In this document: positions 1 through 7,327 of the stretch, in pieces
How the letters are laid out: each line of letters begins with the position of its first letter
How positions within the stretch are numbered: the first letter of the stretch is position 1
Source: CAMLJR01 sp964500675
GTDB taxonomy: Bacteria; Pseudomonadota; Gammaproteobacteria; Pseudomonadales; CAMLJR01
Assembly: GCA_964500675.1 (NCBI GenBank)
Contig: CAZCNY010000008.1
Coordinates: 62,001 to 126,000 of the forward strand
Direction of reading: 5' to 3'
DNA: 64,000 nt
Position numbers and translations under genes: made by a program
Notes under the pieces: generated by a model
What the model was told of the DNA's origin: nothing
Seen by the model: only the letters and a program-made list of their open reading frames with translations
Databases searched by the model: none

Positions 1-317
1 CTCGGCAGCGTATTTAATCCGCAATGCAGCGATGAATTTTGTCCTGTGTCGGGGTTGGGATTATGCACGAGCGTCACGGGAAATTTGGTTATGATCGGTT
101 TAATCTGTTCGGCGTAGTGGCCCAGCACGACCACAATATCTTTTATATTCGCGCCCAAAATCGCACGCAGTTGATGTCGAATTAATGGTTCGCCATCCAA
201 CTCCAACAGACACTTCGGGCGATGGCCGATGCGCGCGGCGGAACCGGCGGCCAGCACTACGGCGCCGACAAGCAAGGCGCGCGGTAAATCGCGGTGTTGT
301 GCGGGCGCGTCGCGCAT
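1..317 (-). CDS. MobA/MocA-like nucleotidyltransferase, 3' end cut off by window
   Basis: Only the first 105 codons lie in the window. The translation has the N-terminal nucleotide-binding signature of the MobA-like NTP transferase family: hydrophobic strand VGAVVLAAGSAARIGH at about residues 17-32, then PKCLLELDGEPLIRH, matching the LAAG.S.R.G...K.L....G.p pattern. Further on come the VVVLGHYAEQI strand and an HNPNPDTGQ-S segment, as in molybdenum-cofactor cytidylyltransferases (MocA) and related CTP/GTP transferases. Family members transfer a nucleotide to molybdopterin or to a sugar-like acceptor in the cytoplasm. The ATG start is chosen because the conserved strand begins about 15 residues later. 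The gene is divergent from blaI. MocA versus another MobA-like transferase cannot be settled without the missing C-terminus. Confidence 0.75.
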   Translation of the reverse strand, partial: MRDAPAQHRDLPRALLVGAVVLAAGSAARIGHRPKCLLELDGEPLIRHQLRAILGANIKDIVVVLGHYAEQIKPIITKFPVTLVHNPNPDTGQNSSLHCGLNTLP

Positions 318-435
318 AATGAGATCTACATGCCGGAACCGGCGGCAATGTTGCCATCTTGCGCGGCAATGTAACAGAGTCCGCAGTCAGCGCTGGTGGC
401 TTCGCGGGAAATATAGAGATTTGAGAGGAGCGGTA

Positions 436-858
436 ATGATTCCCGATTTGTCGAAGCCCGAGCTTTCCGTGCTCAGCGTATTGTGGAAGCAGCAGCCATT
501 ATCCGTGCGCGAGCTGCACGACCGGCTCGGCAACGAGTGGGCCTATACCACCACCAAAACCGTGATGGATCGCATGGTCGCGAAAGCATTGCTGGAGCGC
601 GAGACCATGCATGGCGTCAATGTCTATCGCGCCAGGATCGGCCGCGCCGAGGGGCTGGCGCAATGGGTGCGGTTTATCGCCGAAAAACTTTTTGAAACCG
701 AGCCCGACGAAGTGGTCAGCCTGTTTGCGAAACGCAAAACCTATCATCCGCAGGAAATCGCCGAGCTGCGCGAGTTGATTCGCATGGTCGAGAACGGTGA
801 GAGTAAAGCGGGCGCAAAAGCTAAATCGAAAGAAAAAAACAAACCGAAAAAAAAATAA
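436..858 (+). CDS. BlaI/MecI/CopY-family transcriptional repressor
   Basis: A 140-residue winged-helix regulator. It opens with ISKPE-like residues (DLSKPELSVLSVLWKQQPLSV), the classic first helix of BlaI/MecI proteins, followed by the recognition helix around YTTTKTVMDRMVAKALLERE. The tail is unusually lysine-rich (residues ~120-140). The ATG is preceded by GAGAGGAG about 6 nt upstream. An in-frame extension back to 229 has no such signal and overlaps the divergent gene, so I reject it. In the known family the repressor is inactivated proteolytically by a membrane M56 protease, and such a protease gene starts 9 nt downstream, so the pair is very likely one sensor-repressor operon. What it senses here is unknown; a beta-lactam is possible, but no beta-lactamase is in view. 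Confidence 0.85.
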   Translation: MIPDLSKPELSVLSVLWKQQPLSVRELHDRLGNEWAYTTTKTVMDRMVAKALLERETMHGVNVYRARIGRAEGLAQWVRFIAEKLFETEPDEVVSLFAKRKTYHPQEIAELRELIRMVENGESKAGAKAKSKEKNKPKKK

Positions 859-867
859 CGGCAGCGC

Positions 868-2343
868 GTGGTCGTCATGTGGATCTATAAACTGGAAAAT
901 TATAGCTACATCGCGTTGGCTTACGGTCAGCGGCAGGTGTTGTTGTCGCTGCTGGGATTCGTGTTCGTAGTAGCGGTAACCGGATGCTGGCGACGCATAT
1001 CGGTGCAGTCGTTACTGCCATCGTGGCTCTGCTTTTGGATCTGGATGTTGCCCTTCTCGTTGCTCGGCGCATCAAATCAGGGGGCCGGAGTTTTCAGTCA
1101 GAACTTGCGTGCCCTGCGTGAGTCGGCGCAGAGCTGGCTGCCACCACAAGCGGTTTCCCCGTGCGAAGTGCCTTACGTGAATCGCATCAGTAGCGATCTT
1201 CCGCTATTGCCGCAATTGTCCTGGCACCAACTGCTTTTGGGGGTGTGGCTTTTATTGGCCTCGACAAAAGCGATGAGTTTGTTGTTACAGCGCATAAAGC
1301 TGTCTGCGATCGCGAAAATCGCGCGGTCTATCGACGAGCCAAAACTGCTGGCATCGATTGAGCAGTGGCGACACCGTTATCGATTGGCGCGCGCGGTATC
1401 GGTGCGCAGCTCGTCCGCCTACGGCCATGCGTTTACAGTCGGCGTATTGCGACCGGTGATTTTTTTACCGGAGCATTTGCTGCGCGAACTGCGTTTCACC
1501 GATATCGAAGCAGTGCTCGGTCATGAGTTTGCGCATATCAAACGCTACGACGATATATTTGTCAGCCTTCAACTGGTGACGAAATGCCTTTTGTTTTTTA
1601 ATCCGCTGATCTGGCTGAGCGCACGCCGTATTGCCTCGTTGCGTGAGCGCCGCTGCGATCAACTCGCAATTCTGACCGGCAAGCTGGTGCCACAAAGTTA
1701 TGCGGAGAGTTTATTGCGCGTTGCTGAGCTGCAACACCATGCGTCTTTCACCAGTGAAGCCGCAGCGGGATTTACCTCGTCGGTGTTGGTCGAGCGCATT
1801 AACGGCGTGCTGGCAGCGGATAACAAGCGCTTTTCGTATCTGCCAATGCTGGGCGTGATAGCGGGTCTGTTGTTGCTAAATATTATTTTCATGCCGAACC
1901 CGCCGGAAACGCACGCAATCCGCGGCGATGAGGCAAAAGTTTTATTTAAAAACCTTGGCGCCGTCGCGCCGATGCCAAGTTTGCTGGGCGACGGAAACTT
2001 TATCGACGGCAGCGGCAGTGCTTGCGAACTGCCCAAGCGCGCGCACTATCATCCCGGTGCCGATTTCGTGCCGGGCATCGATGGCGATCGCGCGGTGCGC
2101 GCCATCGCCGATGGCGAAGTTGTCGCGATGACCAGCTTGCTGCCAGACGTGGGTATTACCCTGCAAATCAAGCATAGGAATGACGTTGTCTCCACCTACG
2201 TTTATCTCAGCGCGGCGAATGTGAAATCTGGCGATTATGTTCATGCGGGCGAGCGCATCGGCACACTGGGCAACCATCATTTGCACCTGGAGGTGCACAA
2301 AGACTCGCGCGTGGTGGATCCGTCCGCATTACTGAATAAATAA
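868..2343 (+). CDS. BlaR1-type M56 membrane metallopeptidase fused to an M23 (LytM-like) domain
   Basis: 491 residues. Transmembrane segments at about 22-40, 50-68 and 120-140 precede the M56 zinc site HEFAH (219-223) with a downstream ERRCD (260-264) as probable third-ligand region; another membrane helix follows at 325-342. Residues ~390-490 are an M23 peptidase domain: HPGAD (H395, D399), G-beta strands, and the HLHLEV box (H471, H473). The zinc ligands H395/D399/H473 are therefore present, but the position normally occupied by the catalytic His of the Y-x-H-L motif reads YVYL (Y446), so hydrolase activity is doubtful. Proteins of this M23/M56 architecture are known. With the upstream BlaI-type gene it should form a cell-wall-sensing pair, the M23 fold perhaps binding peptidoglycan. 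An ATG at 877 is an alternative start; neither start has a strong ribosome site. Confidence 0.85.
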   Translation: MVVMWIYKLENYSYIALAYGQRQVLLSLLGFVFVVAVTGCWRRISVQSLLPSWLCFWIWMLPFSLLGASNQGAGVFSQNLRALRESAQSWLPPQAVSPCEVPYVNRISSDLPLLPQLSWHQLLLGVWLLLASTKAMSLLLQRIKLSAIAKIARSIDEPKLLASIEQWRHRYRLARAVSVRSSSAYGHAFTVGVLRPVIFLPEHLLRELRFTDIEAVLGHEFAHIKRYDDIFVSLQLVTKCLLFFNPLIWLSARRIASLRERRCDQLAILTGKLVPQSYAESLLRVAELQHHASFTSEAAAGFTSSVLVERINGVLAADNKRFSYLPMLGVIAGLLLLNIIFMPNPPETHAIRGDEAKVLFKNLGAVAPMPSLLGDGNFIDGSGSACELPKRAHYHPGADFVPGIDGDRAVRAIADGEVVAMTSLLPDVGITLQIKHRNDVVSTYVYLSAANVKSGDYVHAGERIGTLGNHHLHLEVHKDSRVVDPSALLNK

Positions 2344-2439
2344 AAATACCCCATATTCATTTCGCGGACACAAAAGCAATTTTGACGACCGGGCAGCGAG
2401 AACCGACAATAGCGCTGCCGTTCGTTGCTTGTGACCGAG

Positions 2440-3372
2440 ATGCAAAACTTCATCATCATCGCCGTATTTCTAAGTCTCGGTGCATTGAGCAAGCGCGTGT
2501 TTGCGCTGCCCGAAAAAATGCCGCTGTATATCAATCAATTCATTATCAATTGCACGTTGCCTGCGGTGATTTTGCTGAAGCTGCCGCAATTGACGCTCGA
2601 CAAAAAGGTTTTGTTGCCCATGTTCGCTCCGTGGGCGCTTGCGCTGGTGCTGGCGGCGGGTGTCGCGCTATCGGCGCGACGATTTAATTGGTCGCGGGAA
2701 ATGCTGGGAGCGGTGTTGATTCTCGCGCTCTACAGCAACAGTTCGTATTTCGGTTTTCCGATGGTGCGCGCATTTTTCGGCGACAGCGGTATGCCGTATG
2801 CGATCGTGTTCGACCAGCTCGGCAACTTCGTAATGTTCGCGATGGGTGCGCCGCTGTTGCTTGCCCTGTTTGCCGAAAATAATCCGGGCGTCGAGAATCA
2901 TCAAAAAATTACTGCGCCGGCGATCATCAAACGCATTTTTAGTTTTCCGCCGTTTTATGCATTGCTGGCGGGATTGGCGCTCAACGGCGTGAACTATCCG
3001 GCACCTGTCGAGCAGATTTTGTCGTGGCTGAGTCTGCTGCTCGCGCCGCTCGCGATGTTTATCGTCGGCTTGCAGTTGTCGGCGCATGTGCCCGCGCAAT
3101 TGCGCCGGCCGTTATACATCGTTTTGGCGCTGCGCCTGCTCGTGTCGCCGGCCCTCGCCCTCGCCTTTTTTGCATTGACGGGTCATCGCGATCTGGCGGC
3201 GCGTGTGACGGTATTCGAAGCGGCGATGCCGACGATGGTGACGGCTGCCATTATGGCGATCGGTACAAACCTCGCGCCGCGCTTGTGCACCGCGGCGGTC
3301 GGTTTCGGTTTGATCTTCTCGTTGATAACCTTGCCGCTTTGGTTCGCGTTAGCGAATTGGTTGCTCGTTTAA
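2440..3372 (+). CDS. AEC (auxin efflux carrier)-family transporter
   Basis: About 310 residues, almost entirely hydrophobic with roughly ten predicted membrane helices, arranged as two five-helix halves as in the AEC/PIN-like carriers. Characteristic segments include INQFIINCTLPAVILLKL near the N-terminus, the NSSYFGFPM motif after the fourth helix (conserved N..y.GfPl in the family), and PLAMFIVGLQLS in the second half. Family members export small carboxylates or similar anions; the substrate cannot be told from sequence. The ATG at 2440 is the best start, though a GTG nine bases upstream is in frame. The gene ends four bases into the convergent DUF6491 gene, so it does not share a transcript with that gene. 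Confidence 0.85.
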   Translation: MQNFIIIAVFLSLGALSKRVFALPEKMPLYINQFIINCTLPAVILLKLPQLTLDKKVLLPMFAPWALALVLAAGVALSARRFNWSREMLGAVLILALYSNSSYFGFPMVRAFFGDSGMPYAIVFDQLGNFVMFAMGAPLLLALFAENNPGVENHQKITAPAIIKRIFSFPPFYALLAGLALNGVNYPAPVEQILSWLSLLLAPLAMFIVGLQLSAHVPAQLRRPLYIVLALRLLVSPALALAFFALTGHRDLAARVTVFEAAMPTMVTAAIMAIGTNLAPRLCTAAVGFGLIFSLITLPLWFALANWLLV

Positions 3373-3758
3373 TCCTTCGGAGATTTTTTCGTTGGCCCTG
3401 CCGGCACGAACATGCCGAGTCCGCAGGAAGCGCCCGGTAAAACATCGCCGGTCGTGCTTTGTATTACGGAAATGATATCGACATTGCACAGCTGGCTTTG
3501 CGAGGTCGCGTACTTGAACGCCTTCCCGAAGGCAAGTCCGTTGCAACGATACGGCAGATGGTTGTTGTAAATCTTTTTATTATTCATGTAGAACAAAATA
3601 TTTTGATCGTCGACAACTTCGGTTCGACGGATGCTGGAAATTGGAATGCAGCGATGCACGCCATCGGCTTCGGAGTTCGCGACCGCGCCGAAAACGCAGG
3701 TGTTGATCAGCAACGCTGCCGTGCCGAAGACCATTTTACCGCGCGATAAGCGGGACAT
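3369..3758 (-). CDS. Small secreted DUF6491-like protein
   Basis: 129 residues beginning at an ATG with a strong GGAGGG ribosome site 7 nt upstream; longer readings in the same frame lack one. A signal peptide is obvious (MSRLSRGKMVFGTAALLINTCVFGAVA), so the product is periplasmic. The mature part contains CIPISSIRRTEVVDDQ, an NHLPYRC-GL segment, QSQLCNVDII and a C-terminal CGLG-F motif. Four cysteines (in CIP, YRC, LCN and SCG) suggest two disulfides. The pattern matches my memory of DUF6491 proteins, which are common in Gammaproteobacteria and of unknown function. It is convergent with the AEC carrier (4-nt overlap) and divergent from the glycosylase gene. Confidence 0.65.
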   Translation of the reverse strand: MSRLSRGKMVFGTAALLINTCVFGAVANSEADGVHRCIPISSIRRTEVVDDQNILFYMNNKKIYNNHLPYRCNGLAFGKAFKYATSQSQLCNVDIISVIQSTTGDVLPGASCGLGMFVPAGPTKKSPKD

Positions 3759-3925
3759 TGTTCGACCCTCCATCAATGGATTATGGCTGTTTTGACCGGC
3801 GCCTATTATGACCGGGATCGCGGCCGATTTGTGCAAACGGCCGCTTGCTTTCGCGTTCACGAGCCCACGATACTAATCGGCGTTTTAATTCCGGCAACGT
3901 TGCATGACACCAGCGGAGACGCGCT

Positions 3926-4543
3926 GTGACACCTGATTACTGGCCAGAAGCCTGCGCGCATTTGAGCAAGCGCTGCAAGGTCATGAAAAAACTCATCGCG
4001 AGCTATCCCGAGGCGGCGCTGCGCACGCGCGGCAATCCGTTTCAAACACTCGCGCGCGCCATCGTCGGTCAGCAGATATCGGTGAAAGCGGCGCAGTCGG
4101 TATGGAATAAAACCGTCGCTACCGTCGACAAAATCACGCCGGAAAATATTCTCGCCGCGAGCGATGAAGCGTTGCGCGCAGCCGGCTTGTCGCGGCAGAA
4201 AATTGCGTACCTGCGCGATCTCGCGACGCACTTTGCGGCGAGCAAAATCAAACCGCGCCGCTGGCATTCAATGGCCGACGATGCAGTGATCGCCGAATTA
4301 TGCGCTGTGAAAGGCATCGGCCGCTGGACCGCCGAAATGTTTCTGATTTTTTATTTGATGCGCCCGAACGTGTGGCCCATCGACGATATCGGTTTGATTC
4401 GTGCGGTTGAAAAACATTATTACGCGGGTGAGCGCATCACGAAGCCGCAAGTGCACGCGCATCTTGACAAGTTTTCACCGTGGGCGACCGTAGCGACATG
4501 GTATTTGTGGCGCTCACTCGATCCGATTCCCGTGGAATATTGA
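3926..4543 (+). CDS. DNA-3-methyladenine glycosylase II (AlkA-type, HhH-GPD)
   Basis: A 205-residue base-excision repair glycosylase. It has the helix-hairpin-helix AVKGIGRWTAEMFLIF (127-142) followed by the Gly-Pro-Asp loop in which the catalytic aspartate sits in PIDDIGL (D153/D154). Residues 45-60 (IVGQQISVKAAQSVW) are the family's conserved substrate-pocket helix. The enzyme removes alkylated purines such as 3-methyladenine from DNA. It lacks the N-terminal 80-90-residue domain of E. coli AlkA, so it is the short form common in other bacteria. The start is GTG, supported by GCGGAG about nine bases upstream. It is a single gene with no obvious partner. Confidence 0.9.
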   Translation: MTPDYWPEACAHLSKRCKVMKKLIASYPEAALRTRGNPFQTLARAIVGQQISVKAAQSVWNKTVATVDKITPENILAASDEALRAAGLSRQKIAYLRDLATHFAASKIKPRRWHSMADDAVIAELCAVKGIGRWTAEMFLIFYLMRPNVWPIDDIGLIRAVEKHYYAGERITKPQVHAHLDKFSPWATVATWYLWRSLDPIPVEY

Positions 4544-4935
4544 TCGACGCAGACCTTTCGCATTGATTCTGGATCGACGATGTTCCTAGCCACCGCAGCG
4601 TTCTTTCAGCTTTTCACTGCATACAAATACGGCCGTGTTTTTCTTTCACTCCTTTGAAAATAAACCCGTCCCCCGATTTTTTCCCGTCGCTAATAGCTCA
4701 CGCAGCGCGGCCTCCAAACACTTGTCTACAGCGACCTTCCCAACCGCTTTTCTGCTTGTTTCTTTTCCCACTCCGCACCGAAGAACGGAATCAGATCGAA
4801 CGCGTTTAGTGCGTGACTGAGAAGTGCGATTCCCCAACCTGGCGCTACCCATTGCACCCGGAAAAATGCGCGATGCGGTTCGGCGCTGATGCCGGCGCCC
4901 GTAAACACCGCGATCGTCTTCCGAGGCATGATCGA
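4544..4935. other. Gene-free decayed stretch
   Basis: This 390-base interval has no convincing intact gene. It holds the sirtuin-like remnant on the minus strand (listed separately) and, around 4655-4685, a GAAAATAAACCCGTCCC-CCGATTTT motif of a kind I associate with dispersed REP/Y1-transposase-related elements in Gammaproteobacteria. The several overlapping short reading frames on both strands look like decay rather than coding sequence. Confidence 0.4.
4726..4929 (-). pseudogene. Possible sirtuin (CobB-like) 5' remnant
   Basis: A 67-codon reading frame that begins MPRKTIAVFTGAGISAE. This is the exact style of a sirtuin N-terminus, where GAGISAE binds the adenine-ribose of NAD. The canonical continuation (SGIPTFR, the zinc-binding cysteines and the catalytic His) is absent; instead the frame runs into PHRAFF and an unrelated segment with HALNAFDLIPFFG, then stops. 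The simplest reading is that a cobB-like gene was truncated by a rearrangement shortly after its seventeenth codon. The sirtuin resemblance rests on only about 12 residues, so it could be chance. Its start codon lies just left of the esterase stop. Confidence 0.35.
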
Positions 4936-5868
4936 TCATGTGTGAAAAATCTTGCGCAGAAATTGCACGCGGTTTGCGATCGCATCTTGCGAAGATTTTG
5001 CCGCAGGAGCCACGGCATCGAAGCCGTGAATGGTGCCTTTGGTTTCGTGCAGCGAAACCTCGACACCGTTAGCGATAAGCGCTTTTGCGTATGCCGCGCC
5101 CTCGTCGCGCAGCGGATCGTACTCACCTGTTTCGACATAAGCGGGTGCGAGACCCGCCAAGTTGCCATGAATTGGCGAGGCGTACGGCGCAACATCGCCC
5201 GGCAGCGCATGGCCCAGATAGGCCTCCCACATGCCGCGCATCGAGAAATGCTTGAACGGCGCCACGTTCGCGAATGCAGTGCTGGATGTTGTTTTGCAAT
5301 CGCTGTCGGTGGCGGGATAAATCAACAACTGTCCGGATAATGTGATGCCATCTTCGTGAGCCGCTTTCTGCGCGACCGAAGCCGCAATTGCGCCGCCCGC
5401 GCTATCGCCGCCCACGGCGATACGCTGGTCATCGATGCCGAGTTTCACGGCATTTTGGCGCGCCCACATTAGCGCGGCGTAGCAATCGTTGAGCGGTATC
5501 GGAAAGGCATGTGTTGGCGCCAGACGGTAATCGACAAACAACACGCAGCAAGTGGCTTCCTGCGCGTAGCGAATTGCATTTTCAATATGCTGCGGCGAGT
5601 GTTTCAGGATAAATGCGCCGCCGTGGCAATACACCAGGGCCGGCGCGGGTGATTTTATGCTGGCGGGTTTGATCAGCCATACCGGAATGCGGCCGCCGTC
5701 GAGTCCGATAACTTTATGTTTGGCAACAATGCTTTTGTACTTTGACCATTTTCTCGATGCGGCGAGCCGCATGAAGGTGTTCATCAACCCGAGCAGCAAC
5801 GGGTTCTGTGGGAGCTTTATGCCGCGGACTTTTTGGAAATCGGGATGAATATTGATGGAGTTGTTCAT
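4936..5868 (-). CDS. HSL-family alpha/beta hydrolase (esterase/lipase)
   Basis: About 310 residues with all marks of the hormone-sensitive-lipase (GDSAG) family: oxyanion-hole motif YCHGGAFIL, nucleophile elbow GDSAGGA, and C-terminal catalytic Asp and His regions (ETGEYDPLRDEG, then GTIHGFDAV). It should hydrolyse short-chain esters in the cytoplasm; no signal peptide is seen. The ATG chosen (MNNSINIHPDF) fits the family's usual N-terminus; an in-frame ATG at 5922 would add 18 residues. It is monocistronic. A second, unrelated copy of this family begins at the right edge of the window. Confidence 0.85.
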   Translation of the reverse strand: MNNSINIHPDFQKVRGIKLPQNPLLLGLMNTFMRLAASRKWSKYKSIVAKHKVIGLDGGRIPVWLIKPASIKSPAPALVYCHGGAFILKHSPQHIENAIRYAQEATCCVLFVDYRLAPTHAFPIPLNDCYAALMWARQNAVKLGIDDQRIAVGGDSAGGAIAASVAQKAAHEDGITLSGQLLIYPATDSDCKTTSSTAFANVAPFKHFSMRGMWEAYLGHALPGDVAPYASPIHGNLAGLAPAYVETGEYDPLRDEGAAYAKALIANGVEVSLHETKGTIHGFDAVAPAAKSSQDAIANRVQFLRKIFHT

Positions 5869-6014
5869 AGCGCTGCTCGCGAGTGTTGATGTTATCGCGG
5901 CAGTATATCCATTTTTTTTCAACGTCTACCGCCCGGAAGCGGTGTCCATCAATTAAGAGTTGGTAATTTGAACGCCGAACCGACGTTTTACGAGGAAAAA
6001 TAATAAATTGGGTG

Positions 6015-6737
6015 TTATTGCAGCGAAGAATCCGACAGCTGGATCACTGAGTCAATGCGCCTGCCGTTCCACACGAATTCGTAATGCTGCGTCTGCACGA
6101 CAGATTTAATTAAATGCGGTGAAAATAACGCATAGCAACTCGTGTTTGGTTTGCGCACGGATTCGTACCAAAGCCCGTCTTTATCGGCTTTTTTTATCGC
6201 ATCGCCGAGTTGTTGCGCGGCGGTGTAATCGCTCGCGTCGTACCAGCCGTACTGTTCAATTTTTGGCGAGCGGATGTTGAAGAGCATTGCCGAGAATTTG
6301 AGTTTCAACCCGCGCATGACGATGCGATCGTATTTCAACCCGCGCACCTGCGTTTGAAAATAGCGCTGTTGATGATAGTGCGTTTCCGCGAGCGCGGTGT
6401 CCATCTGCTCGGCGGCGTAGAGCACGCCGAATTCGCCGCGCGAAAAACGCGAGCCCAATTGATTGATGTGTGTGAACGGCGCGAGCGCGTAATTGCAGCC
6501 GGCTATGCCAAACGGCCGTCGCTCGGGTCTAATTAAACGGATATGGCCAATTTCGTCGAGCAGGCGCGGATTGGTTTTCGCCTGTAGTCTAAACAGCGCC
6601 TCGAATTCGGTATTGTCGGCGACATCGTCGAAAATAGCGATCGGCGGAAATTTGCTGTTGACGAGCCGATACGCGGCTTTGTCGCGAAAGCGTTTCTGCG
6701 GCAGTTTGTCGAGAACGACGGAAATCGGATCTACCAC
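6015..6737 (-). CDS. RES-domain toxin (NAD+-degrading family)
   Basis: 240 residues with the RES core: RLV near the N-terminus, then SRFSRGEFGVLYAAEQMDTALAETHYH in the middle (Arg, Tyr and Glu of the R-E-S core), and a C-terminal KADKDGLWYESVR/SCYALF stretch where the Ser lies. Characterised RES toxins such as MbcT, Res and ParT modify or destroy NAD+ or ADP-ribosylate a target. It follows the antitoxin gene with a 7-nt overlap and starts with GTG, so the two are translationally coupled. The N-terminal ~70 residues, which precede the RES core, appear in the longer sub-group of the family. Confidence 0.85.
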   Translation of the reverse strand: MVDPISVVLDKLPQKRFRDKAAYRLVNSKFPPIAIFDDVADNTEFEALFRLQAKTNPRLLDEIGHIRLIRPERRPFGIAGCNYALAPFTHINQLGSRFSRGEFGVLYAAEQMDTALAETHYHQQRYFQTQVRGLKYDRIVMRGLKLKFSAMLFNIRSPKIEQYGWYDASDYTAAQQLGDAIKKADKDGLWYESVRKPNTSCYALFSPHLIKSVVQTQHYEFVWNGRRIDSVIQLSDSSLQ

Positions 6738-7147
6738 TGCCCGCCTCGCAATCCATCGAGATGCCGAAACACTTCATACAGCGCGGCGCAACGGCCCGAC
6801 TGCATGAATTGCAACGGCGTTAATCCGTTGAACGGCGCGCTCTGATTTTCGAGCCGCACGAAGCCGTACACATTTTCGGGATTGCTGAACAACAGGCGCA
6901 ATGCGTGGTGAATATTGAGCAGATAGCTTACGCGCTCGGTGAGATCGTGCGTCACGCGCGCCGAGTTGGGGTCGTCCTGGTATTTGTGCAGTGTCGAGCG
7001 CTTGATGCCGAGCAGCGCCTGTTTCTCGGTTTCGCTGCACTGCCATTTCTGCAGAAGATTGAGCGCGGCTTTGAGTCCGATGCGCACATCGTCGTCGCTG
7101 TGCTCGATCGGCGCGGCTGGATTGGATTTGATACGCGTCTTGGCCAT
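6731..7147 (-). CDS. Xre/MbcA/ParS-type antitoxin
   Basis: 138 residues from an ATG preceded by AGAGGCAACCTAT, a good ribosome site. An N-terminal helical DNA-binding part (about residues 15-60, containing LNLLQKWQCSETEKQALLG and STLHKYQDDP) is followed by the DUF2384-type toxin-binding tail (YLLNIHHALRLLFSNPENVYGFVRLEN, then FNGLTPLQFMQSGRCAALYEVFRHLDGLRGG). The tail is what neutralises RES toxins in characterised pairs. An upstream in-frame ATG would add ten residues but lacks a ribosome site. The gene is first in the operon and probably autoregulates through the palindrome just upstream. Confidence 0.85.
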   Translation of the reverse strand: MAKTRIKSNPAAPIEHSDDDVRIGLKAALNLLQKWQCSETEKQALLGIKRSTLHKYQDDPNSARVTHDLTERVSYLLNIHHALRLLFSNPENVYGFVRLENQSAPFNGLTPLQFMQSGRCAALYEVFRHLDGLRGGQW

Positions 7148-7167
7148 ATAGGTTGCCTCTTTTTCAA

Positions 7168-7198
7168 ATATAGACAATAAATAACATTATGTCCATAT
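7168..7198. promoter_or_regulatory. Candidate operator of the Xre-RES module
   Basis: An inverted repeat ATATAGACA - 13 bases - TGTCCATAT (eight of nine positions complementary) lies 21 bases upstream of the antitoxin start. Its position in the promoter zone, and the habit of Xre-type antitoxins of binding palindromes over their own promoter, make it the probable autoregulatory site. The region also faces the start of the KdpD-like gene 130 bases away on the other strand. Confidence 0.55.
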
Positions 7199-7327
7199 AT
7201 GTAAGACCGGGAATGCCGGCGGCGGACGCGGTTGCGAGCGCAATTTTTTACACCATTTTTATACGCTATCGGACATGATGAGCGCAGACTAGGACTCGCG
7301 ATCACCCCGTCGCCTCCGAGGAGCAAC

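Noticed and set aside
229..435. In-frame N-terminal extension of the BlaI-like protein by 69 residues
   Set aside because: It is Arg/Cys-rich, antisense to the start of the MobA-like gene, has no ribosome site, and the ATG at 436 has a strong one.
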